NCBI GenBank assembly: GCA_037367355.1
Contig: CM074697.1
Coordinates: forward strand, 1,240,001 to 1,304,000
Direction: 5' to 3'
Source of the DNA: Neoscytalidium dimidiatum
Lineage: Eukaryota; Ascomycota; Dothideomycetes; Botryosphaeriales; Botryosphaeriaceae
DNA: 64,000 nt
Positions 55,238 to 64,000 of this stretch are shown piece after piece (position 1 is the first letter of the stretch; each line of letters opens with the position of its first letter). The notes under the pieces were generated by a model. The model ran no database searches. It was given only the letters and a program-made list of their open reading frames with translations, and had not been told where the DNA came from. A program made the position numbers and the translations under genes.

Positions 55238-58200
55238 TCACCATCGACCCTCACTTGGCGTGAAGTCCACTTGCGAATTGTCATACCCCTCCGTATCGAA
55301 CCCCGGCTCATGTTCTGGATCGACTCCCTCCGTGACCTTCATCCCTGCAACATCGTCATTGCTGAAGCTGGTCATCTCGACGTCCTGCTCGGGAGGCTCG
55401 ATTTGAATGGGGTTGCGATGCACGGCCTCCACGAGCTCCTTTTCGCCGTATTTGAGATCGGCTCTGACGTAAACTACGCAGGTCGTGATGATTTTCGAGT
55501 ACGTGTCTCCTTGTCCGAAGATATTCTTCTCCACATCGGTGACTTCAGTAATGGTCTCGTCGTTGTAGTTACGCCATATACCGTCCTTGAAATCTCTAAT
55601 CGACACGAGATAGTGGCCTCCGCCGGTCCCCCCGCGGTGAATGAAGAGAGAATGCAACTTGTACGGCACAGAAGTCATGTCGGCGAACAGCGAGGATATC
55701 TCCGCTTCAAGAGTGGCAATACTATCGTCGAGAGCGGCAATTTCTTGCCTTGTCTCCTCAGCTTTGGCTGACATCTCTTCTTCAAAGGTGCCGTTGATTG
55801 ATAGCCCGTCGGACTGTGCTGGCTCATCATCTTCGACCGTCTTGATGAATTCAGACGCAGCTCGTACCGCCTCAGACATCGAGACGTCAATCTTTGTAGC
55901 AGCCAGTTCAGCCCTACGTTCCCGAAGATGTTTGAGCTTCGATTTCTTCTCCCACGATTGTTTCCTTCTCTGCAGAGTGGCGTCGTCATGAAGATATCGA
56001 TCGATGTAGATTGTGTCCTCTAGTTGCAGGTGGTTTTCAGACCTGACTGTTTGCTTCTTCGCCTTGTCGAATCCAAGCCTCTTCACATCGATTTTGAGGA
56101 TTGGAGGCGCCCGTAGAATTGTCGTCCACTTCTCTGCGTTGTCCGAGTCTTCGATTGCTCCCATGTCCAAGGTATCGTCAATCGCCTCGTAGATATGTTT
56201 GGGTTTGTCAACTACCGTGACATATTGCGTATTGAACAGAGACTTCTGCTCTGTTGTTTTCCCTTTTCTCTTGAGTGAGGCAGCCTCTTCACCATAAAAC
56301 AACTCCTTGATGAAGTCCATCTGCTCGCCGTCCTCCCGAAATCTGTCTGGACGGATTGCATAACTCAATTGTAGCAAAATATTGATGAGAATTTCCGAAG
56401 CATCCTGCTGCATGGTGTAAGGAATTCCGGAGGATGTGCTGTTCTGGTTCCGAGGAGGCACTGGAGGTGGATGTTCGGGTGGCGGTGGTTGCTTGTCGGC
56501 GTTTTCAGACGCAGCATCGCCATCTACTTTGTCAGCATCCGGCAATGTTTGGGAGTCTCCGACCAGCGTTACATCGCTATCGCCTGCTTCTGTCTGCGAA
56601 CTAAGATCGATTCCTGCATCAATGGGGCCATCGACCATATCAACATCCTTTTCGTCCTTGATGCTGTTTGGTTCCTCTTTCGAGACCGGCTCAACCGTGT
56701 CAGTCCCCGATGGAGCTGGCTCCTCATTTGGTGCTGCATACTCCAGCGCCCGTTGCACCAGCTCGACCTTGGGGCGGATGGTATGCGAAGGGGATGTGAT
56801 TAGCTGATCAAAGAGTTCCTTCAATTCTTTCACAAAACGTTGTGATCGCTGTACTTCTTCCGCAGTGACCTTTCTGCTTCCCACTCGCTTCTTTTGCATG
56901 CTCTCGTCGTTGATGTCCATGAGGTGATCATCTATGTTGAGAATAAACTCCCTCAGCGGTTTAATAGTGAATAGAAACTGTAGGATAGCGTTGAGGTAGC
57001 AAGTGTTGCCAAGGTTTTCGATGCCAACAGGCCATCGATCAAGCGGATACCTCGGTGGAGGAGCAGGAGCAGGTCCTCTCCCGCTTTCGGCCCTAACGAT
57101 GGCGGCATAGCGATCGTACTCGTCGCTCTTGGATGGGTCTCTCTCTTTGAGGTCGCTCAACGTAAGTTCAAGCATCTCTGGGTCAACAGCGCCCTGATGG
57201 TTGCTAAGCCCGAAAGCACTAAAGGCTTTGGTCTTTTCCAGCTCTGGATCATTGCCCATTTTAATCTCGCCTGTCTGTAGCCAGACACTCAGAGCCTCGC
57301 TGTTACGGTGATCGGCAATGATCTTGATGGCTTCCGCAATCTTTGGTTCGCTAGAGGGCTCCTCCGATTTCTTCAACCCTGCCACAGCAATGATTTGATC
57401 GTCACCGTGGCTAGCCTCTGCCCCCAGCCAAGATAAAGCTTGCTCATACGTTTGGATAACGTCTCCAGCAGCATCCATAATCGCCTGGCTCTGTCTGTAG
57501 ACGCCGATCTTCCGCAGATGTTCGCGCAGTTCTGGTACCTCATAAGAACCAACACTGGAGACGCGGACACGGAATTGGTTGATAATGTATTCGTCGGTGT
57601 ACGAGGCAAAGCGCTCCGGCTCGAGGTTGAAGCGGCGAAGTGCTTGTAGTGCGTCTTTCCGACTCACGATTCCCTTGGATTCTTCCATTACCTTCTTCAT
57701 GTCCAATTCGTCGCTTCGTCGTCCGTTCGCAAGATCAGCAAGACATTCGTAGTAGTATGCCTGATTCTGCGGATCGGTCGTGACTTGGCGGTCGTATGCG
57801 AATGCGAGGAGACTGTCGGAGAAACCGCCGAGAGCGCCTAGTCCAGCATAGTACGGGTGATCCTCCACGCCCTGGGCGTTCGCTGTGTAGCCAGGTTTCT
57901 GAGGGTCTGATATATGTCAGTGCCCGGAGGTCGTGGGGCTTTGATCGCGGCATGGGAAGCGACTCACAGTTGTAGGCACCAAAGATCCTTTCAAGAGATT
58001 CACGTGCAGAGGATGGCTGGTAACTGTACCTCTTTAACTCTTGCTTTGCAGAGCGGGGCATACGATCAATCAAACACATAAGCTCTTGGAATGTGTCATC
58101 CAGACGATCTCTGAGAGCATCTCCGTGCAAACGGTCCCACTCTTCTGGAGGAGTCGGCAGAATCCAAGCTGCCTCTTCTTCACCCTGCGCCGGCTTTTTA

Positions 58201-58996
58201 GAGAATCCGAGACGTATTAATAGGTCATCACAGTCTGCTCCGTAGGTCACCAAGAACCTTCTATTTCGCAGAGGGACGCGTGATCCACCCTTCCCATTGA
58301 GAGCATCGCGGATATAGGCATGCAGAATGTAGAGTCCATCGATTGGGCGGGCGGCTTGTAGGTCGGGTCGATCGGGATCGATCATCTTGGCAGACTGGAG
58401 ACGCTCTTCAAGCACTCTCTTGTCAGATAAGAGCGTCACATCCTCTTGCGAAAGACGTGGCGGGGCAACCTCTATGGTAACTATCGCTCCGCACTGCGGG
58501 GACGAGCACTCGAAGCGGTAACTCTCTTTCACATAGTCATCTTCCACGCTGTCACGCCTCGTCGTAGTCGGCGTGTGTATGAAGTGGTGTAGCTTGTAAT
58601 CCTCGTTCGGGCACGGCCAAGTGCTGGTTCTCTGGCGAAAGTCCACTACCACCGAAATGTGGTGCCGACACAGCCGACAATATGACGCGACCTTGTGTAT
58701 TGTCTGGCCATCAGGACGGCGATCCCAGCTCTCAGGCACCACGCACTGGTCCGGCTTCAGCGTAAGGTTGTGGCGACAGCTACCGCCGGGCACGGCGGAC
58801 ATGGGCGGTTTCGTCTCATCGAAGTGCGGTGGGGCATCGGTGAGGATGTTGCGCCCGCAACGTATCCGCTGGCGAGGATCGTAGTGGTAGAGGTCTTCGA
58901 GAAGGCGCGGCGCGGTCTTCCCTACAGCTACAGTCAGAACTAGTGAGCAGGAGTCACAGACTGCAGCGGCAAGGTACCTGGCTTTGGTGGCAGCAT
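55238..58996 (-). CDS. ubp2: Ubiquitin carboxyl-terminal hydrolase, Ubp2-like
   Basis: Minus-strand exons 58996-58978 (19 nt), 58921-57968 and 57906-55238; 1213 residues. The start MLPPKPG is spliced to KTAPRLLEDLYHYDPRQRIR, a conserved Ubp2 N-terminus; an internal Met at MSAVPGG is not the start. A Cys-rich N-terminal domain with CRLCRHHIS and CSSPQCG (possible zinc site) precedes a helical middle region with UBA-like segments. Catalytic Cys627 in LGNTCYLNA, His1089 in GGGHYLVSI, third residue about Asn1106 in NYNDETI. The long acidic insertion between the catalytic boxes (about 700-900) and a coiled coil near 980-1060 match Ubp2 layout. Ubp2 removes Lys63-linked ubiquitin and opposes Rsp5 in membrane-protein sorting; substrates here are inferred. 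It forms the right housekeeping border of the island. Confidence 0.92.
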
Positions 58997-59491
58997 GTGG
59001 GGTTATGATATCAGCAGGCCTGCTGAAGGTTGGGTTATTGCTGGAGAGGTGAGATATAGGGCAAATGGCGGAGAGAAGAGGGAGAAGGCGCCGCGCAGCC
59101 GTGAGCTATGCGAGATGCGACTTTGCAGGTAGAGAGACGGGAATGATGAGGCGGATAATGTGTGAGCGCCGCGCGCATTGGCAAGCGCGGACTGCGGCGG
59201 CGGCAAACTGGACGACGCACACGACCACGATTTGAGTCGGAGCGCCACGTCTTGCCGCGTGAGTGAGGCACCAAGAATAGGCGTCAGCGGCGGGCAGCTT
59301 TGCCTTTGAGGAAGTTAGTCAGTGATGTCAAAGCTCCAGCGGACACATGGAGCGCCGTGTGTAGCTCCGCTGTCAACAATGCGGCCGAGCCCGGCAGAAT
59401 CGAAGGCGGTCGGTAGCTCGCCGCCAATTACAACCTCGCTCCTCTCGATTACGCTGCGTCGACCACCACCCCATCTCCATCGCCCGCAACC
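58997..59491. promoter_or_regulatory. Divergent promoter, ubp2 (-) / complex I subunit (+)
   Basis: 495 bp between starts, with GC-rich blocks. No TATA element seen. Confidence 0.55.
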
Positions 59492-60236
59492 ATGGCCCAC
59501 GACGACCACCAATACCACCCCAAGGACACCATCGGCCGGACCATCAAGACCACCTTGGTCATGGCCGGTGCTGGCACCTTCGTGTCCGCCATCCAGAACA
59601 CCCTCCAGAAGCAGAACTATGGCCCGATGGGTATCTTCACCCGCAGCGGCAGCACCATTGCCGTCTTCAGTATGCCCGCGCTTACCTGATCGCAATTGAC
59701 CCGGCAAGTCGCTGACCAGCTGCAGCCGCCATGGGTGGTGCCTACGAATTCGCCCGTTCCGCTTCGGCGAACCTGCGCCAGAAGGACGATAGCTGGAACG
59801 AGGCCATTGGCGGCTTCTTCGGCGGTGCTATGCTCGGCTTGAGAGGTATGGATGCCGATGCATAACGTAGCGGTGTACTTTTGCTCACTCAAGTTGCCAG
59901 TCCGGACGACGCCCGCGGTACTTGGCTATGGCGCCGGCCTCGCCGTCATTCTCAGTACATTCGACTTCTGCGGCCACGCCTTGACCGGATACCACAAGGA
60001 CCCTAACGTGGATGAGTTCGAAAGAAAAGAGTTCTTGAGGAAGAACTATAGAACATCGGCAGAGCAGACTTATGCTGAGATTGGAGAGGGCCGTGGTAGG
60101 TGGTCTTCTGGTGCTTGACTGCACGAGAGTTTGCTAATAATTGACAGGTATCTATCCCCCTGGTTACGAAGAGAGGAGACGGCAGAGGCTCAAGGAGAAG
60201 TACGGCTACGAGATTACGGCCCCGTCCGCCCACTGA
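59492..60236 (+). CDS. Mitochondrial complex I 21.3 kDa-type subunit (NDUFA11/B14.7-like)
   Basis: Exons 59492-59669, 59726-59845, 59901-60095 and 60148-60236; 193 residues. The sequence MAHDDHQYHPKDTIGRTIKT, GTFVSAIQNTLQKQNYGPMG, AVFTAMGGAYEFARSASANL, RQKDDSWNEAIGGFFGG and PNVDEFERKEFLRKNYRT is the conserved fungal 21.3 kDa NADH-ubiquinone oxidoreductase subunit, a Tim17-like four-helix membrane protein near the proximal/distal arm junction. No cleaved presequence is expected. All three introns are 51-56 bp and phase 1. The C-terminal tail EERRRQRLKEKYGYEI is highly charged and faces the matrix or intermembrane space. Confidence 0.93.
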
Positions 60237-61674
60237 GTGGATAAGCAGCAATAAGTTCGGGGTAATTTCGTATCGCGGGAAAGCGAGTATAGAGCATACA
60301 ATGCTAAGGGATGGCACATCACAATTGCCTCATGGCCTCCTAAAATTGCTCCAAAATTAGAGCAAGATACCACCAGTCACAACTGGTCTATATGTACAAA
60401 TGCAATTTCCTTCTGTCAAACTCCGTTCCAAAAGGACGGCTGTGGAATGTTGTTCAGTGTAGTAGAAACTGACGTCATTAAAGGTGATTTATCATGCATG
60501 GTGTCGCGCATAGTATATAATGCGTATTTCTATTTTTTCAAGCATTGTATGCAACATGGCTGGCATCAATGGATCGAGCGCTACATTCGCGCCTGCTTAA
60601 TCCTTAGGAAATTTGAAAGGAAACCCTCTATCGCCTGCTAAAAAAAATTTGAGAAATAAGAACCAAAGAAAGAACAGGTTGCATAGGTTTGAAATTTTAG
60701 AGCTAATGCCAGATACCTGGGTTAGGCGATGAAATATACTGGCAGATGGTTTAGCATGTACTTTCGTAACTATTGGCAGAGGAACGAGAAGAGTGGAACA
60801 AGTTGACAGTATTATCACATATCCAGACGGAAATCTGTGTCGAATGTTCAGTTCCCATTCTATTTACGCTCGGCCTAGTTGATAATCTAATTTTTGAAAG
60901 AAAGTCGCTCTACAAGCTTTGTACGATACAGACGCGAGAGTACATTTCCGTGAAGTGTACACCAGAACCACGAACTAGAGCCCTTGATTCCGCCGGCATA
61001 TTCGATGACGCTCAGATGAGTAAAAGTCTAGAAATTCTTCGTATGTCTTGGCAGGAGAACTTCCAGTCCGTGGAGGTCGTTTTATGGTTGCCATAGCGTC
61101 ATCGCACTTCGCGGGGCGTACCGTGCGGAAATAGCAACTGTCTCGCTTGCCGCGCTTGCAGGCGTCCTTGTGTCTTCCCCGCACCACAGACACTGACTCG
61201 CCTGCCTCTGTAGGCGTGCCGCGTCGAAAAGCATCATTCGCATGACGGGACGGTACCAGAAAGCGTCCATCCGTTTGGTAGAGCATGCAGGATCGGCAAC
61301 TAATGCTCCGCCTCGTGGCAATTAGGAGCGGCCTAGCAAGCATTAGCTGCGGCGGAGCTCTTCTCTAAAGAGACCGTCAAAGTGTCATCCCTGACTGCCC
61401 CGCGCCACCACCTTGACCTGCTGGGACAACGTGAGGAGAAGATGTGGACGGGTACCGGGATCGACCGCTTGACGCCTAGATTCTATCGACTCCACAGCAG
61501 AGCCTGGTCGCGCTGTGAACCTAAAAACCCGCCCTCTGCGTGTCCTTCCCGCCACAGCGGACGCCATGCCGGCCGCTGCTTAAACTGAACCACTACCGCC
61601 ATCCTGCGGATTCACCGATCTTACTCTACTGCAGAACTCTACTTCGCCTCAGTACCATCCAAATTTCCTAACCA
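60237..61674. other. Gene-poor 1.4 kb, AT-rich left half
   Basis: About 60300-61080 is AT-rich with only accidental frames; the right part is the TBCC promoter. No repeats or RNA genes recognised. Confidence 0.5.
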
Positions 61675-63135
61675 ATGGCCAGTCTTCCACCTCAACAACT
61701 TTCTGACGGCGGTCTGAAGGAGCGCTTTTTTCGCTACTTCCAACATGAGGTGACTGGTGAGCACGCGAGCATGGCAACACTGTAGTAGAGACTGACAGTT
61801 GGCCCTCATAGCGCTCCAGGAGGAAATCAACAGGCTCGGAGACAAAGCCGTCACGGGCGGCGAGCGCGCTGATGGGGTTGAGCATTGCTTAGCAGGAATT
61901 GCGAGGCTGTCGCGCGAGGTCAAAGACGCATCGAGCTACATCCCCGCATACGACCAGCGAACATACTCGGAGGTTTGGCCCACTAAACACCACCCCTCCG
62001 CTGGCACCCCAACAACAAGCTAACCCTATCCTTCCCACTTAAAAAGGCAATCAAAGCGCTCAACGACAAACTAAACCAGACCCGCGCCTCTTTCGCTCCG
62101 CGCAGCAAATTCTCCTTTAAATCCACCCGCAAATCCAGCGCCACTTCCGCCTTCTCGCATCACAAGAACCCCTCCGCCATCTCGCTCGAAGATGCCGCCG
62201 AGCTTGCCTCGCAGCAGCGCCTTAAGCTTCCCGGCACGCGCAATGCCAAAGCCACCAGTTCCGGGGACACCTCGACCGCCGAATCCAGCGCCTTCGCGTC
62301 GCCTGCTGGGCCCGGCACCCCGGCCAACGAACGCGAGGACAACCACAACCACAGCGGGAAGAATGGCGCGGATCCTGACGCCACCGGCGCCGCACAGGAC
62401 GGCTTCGTGAACAAGAACCTCAACGGCGAGCAGCAGGCGGGCTCGCCGGTGCGCAAGCCGTCCTTCAGCGGGACCAGCAGCGTCGCCATTACCGGCCACT
62501 CGAATCTGCATATCATCCTCCCGCCGACGGCCTCGCACGCGACCAGCGCCGGCACGCTCGCCAATCTCCGTCGTTGCATCATCGACATGAGCCAGCCGAC
62601 CGCCGTGGCCAACGGCGGCGCCCCGTTCGCGGGCCTGGCCGTCAAGAACGTGCGGGACTCGCTGCTGGTATGTGGGCGGATTGCGGGCGCCATTCACATT
62701 ACGGGGGTGAAGGATAGCGTGCTGGTGGTGAATACGCGGCAGTTCCGCATGCATGAGTGCAAGAATGTGGATGTGTATCTGCAATGCGCGAGCAGACCAA
62801 TCATCGAGGACTGCGAAGGCATCAGGTTTGCGCCGTTGCCGGAGACTTATGTGAGTAGCTTAGTACCCTTAGCCCCTCCATAGACCTGGGAGTATCATCG
62901 AATCAGTTGCTGATTAGTTTTTGTATAGGTTCTTGAGGACCCTTCTGCGCAGCCCAATCTATGGGACCAAGTCGATGACTTCAAGTGGCTCAAGGCCGAA
63001 CACAGCCCTAATTGGAGCATCCTGCCAGCTGATCAGCGCACCTCTGAGCACGTTTGGAAAGACCTTGTGCCTGGGAGTCCGGGGCTGGGTTTGGAAGAAA
63101 TTCTGAAGGCTGTTGGGATAGAGCCGAAGCATTGA
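61675..63135 (+). CDS. Tubulin-folding cofactor C (TBCC)
   Basis: Exons 61675-61756, 61812-61972, 62047-62850 and 62929-63135; 417 residues. The N-terminal spectrin-like helical region begins LKERFFRYFQHEVTALQEEI (joined across intron 1), followed by a Ser/Asn-rich linker (about 100-220). The C-CAP/cofactor-C beta-helix occupies about 225-360, with GLAVKNVRDSLLVCGRIAGA, IHITGVKDSVLVVNTRQFRM, HECKNVDVYLQCASRPIIED and the closing WDQVDDFKWLKAEHSPNW. The Arg of SRPIIED/QFRMH is the region containing the GAP arginine used to trigger GTP hydrolysis on beta-tubulin in the TBCD/TBCE/TBCC complex. Cytosolic. Intron 1 starts at the second of two overlapping GT sites (GTGACTGGTGAGC), required for frame. 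Confidence 0.93.
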
Positions 63136-64000
63136 AGAAGATCGCCTCATCGAAAAGAGAAAGCATTAAAACAAGAAAATATGAGCGGCGATGAGAGATA
63201 TTTTCGGGATAGCAGTCCGACAGCATTTCCTAGCAGTCAAAGCGCGTTTATCAAGGTAATTTGAGTTGAGCAACATCAAAACGAGCAATGATGAGATCAC
63301 GATTGAAGGCAGAATCGATCAGGTACTGGTGTTTGGTTGGCGTCTTGTTTAAGCATAATTAAATAAACTACATGTTGTTGAACATGCTACGCCTTTCCTC
63401 TTAGTTCGGACTCCTTTGCACTTCTAAATCGGCCTAATGAGTACTATTTGATGTTCCTATTGAGCAAATCCGGTGGTTGAATGAGTTTCCCTTCTGGAGG
63501 ATCTAGATATTCCGGCGCCCCCTCGTAGCCAGCGTGGCCGAAGATTTGAACGTAGACTTCTAAGAATCAAGCAAAATTGGGGCTCTAGTAGATAATTACG
63601 AAGCGCTGCCTGATCTCGGGTAAGTATGTAGTATGGTTTACCTACTAGGAGTTTAGGGACACTGGGACAGGTCTCTGGCTTCGTAAAAGACTGAAATGGT
63701 TTTCATGCAACTTCACTTTTAGACACCCACTGATTGCTTTCGCCTGGGGCGTATGCCTCATTCGACGTGTGCTCCATGACCTCCTCTTCATTGAGCAGTG
63801 TTCTGCGCATAGGCTTAGGGTTGTCCTCTGCAAATCCCTCACTGAAATATATTTTTCTACGGCGCGCAACTTTTTTTTTTTAACCCCTTGGTTCACCTGC
63901 ACTTTACACGGCCCTCTTTTTCCTCCCACCACCCTTCCTCCAGTACCACAGCGCCTCTTCCGCATAAGTCTTTGCAGTCAGATGGCCACTCTGCCGGTTC
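63136..64000. other. Right-edge non-coding region
   Basis: 865 bp with T13 near 63871-63883. A minus frame (63645-63965) lacks features. No gene is supported before the window ends. Confidence 0.5.

Noticed and set aside
60300..61080. AT-rich block as a mutated (RIP) repeat
   Set aside because: No repeat ends, transposase remnants or second copy seen in the window; AT richness alone is insufficient.

Overview
The window is a continuous piece of a filamentous ascomycete (Pezizomycotina) nuclear chromosome. The evidence is gene architecture: mostly short introns (about 50-150 bp) with GT(A/G)NGT donors, CTAAC-like branch sites and YAG acceptors; compact intergenic spaces with genes on both strands; and a typical fungal gene set (Zn2Cys6 regulator, Rrn6, She9, Nop4, Spc25, fungal GH92 and CE15 enzymes). 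The class cannot be resolved from the sequence alone. I reconstructed 26 protein genes by joining exons. I saw no tRNA, rRNA, transposon or CRISPR array. The first gene is cut by the left edge and the right edge is non-coding.

Left part (1-18.8 kb), metabolism and housekeeping: a partial GH92 alpha-mannosidase, an MDR-family oxidoreductase, an atypical hexokinase with long trinucleotide-encoded Thr and Asp runs, a membrane-anchored GILT-like protein, a NECAP-like endocytic adaptor, a HAD phosphatase resembling yeast Pyp1, the mitochondrial inner-membrane protein She9/Mdm33, and an Mep/Amt ammonium transporter. The transporter has an 1.9 kb upstream region rich in GATA-factor sites.

Centre (18.8-40.2 kb), mostly core cellular machinery: peroxisomal Lon protease (ends SRL), RNA polymerase I factor Rrn6, kinetochore protein Spc25, a DHX35-like DEAH helicase, a CUE-domain protein, a secreted ureohydrolase (agmatinase-like, ten coding exons including two of 23-24 nt), a MAPR/Dap1-like cytochrome b5-fold protein, a small Cys/His-rich protein, and the nucleolar four-RRM protein Nop4.

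Accessory island (about 40.2-55.2 kb), bounded by the housekeeping genes nop4 and ubp2: a secreted GMC oxidoreductase, a Zn2Cys6 regulator, a D-Ala-D-Ala-ligase-like ATP-grasp enzyme, a Dabb (A/B-barrel) protein, a cytochrome P450 and a secreted CE15 glucuronoyl esterase. The middle genes are packed with gaps of 90-126 bp, and GMC, P450 and CE15 each carry a strong TATA element 62-90 bp before the ATG. This looks like a small co-regulated specialised-metabolism locus without a PKS or NRPS, in which the ATP-grasp ligase would be the bond-forming enzyme. It is the best candidate for something undescribed. CE15, and perhaps GMC, could instead belong to plant-wall degradation.

Right part (55.2-64 kb) is housekeeping again: a Ubp2-type deubiquitinase, the 21.3-kDa-type complex I subunit, and tubulin-folding cofactor C.
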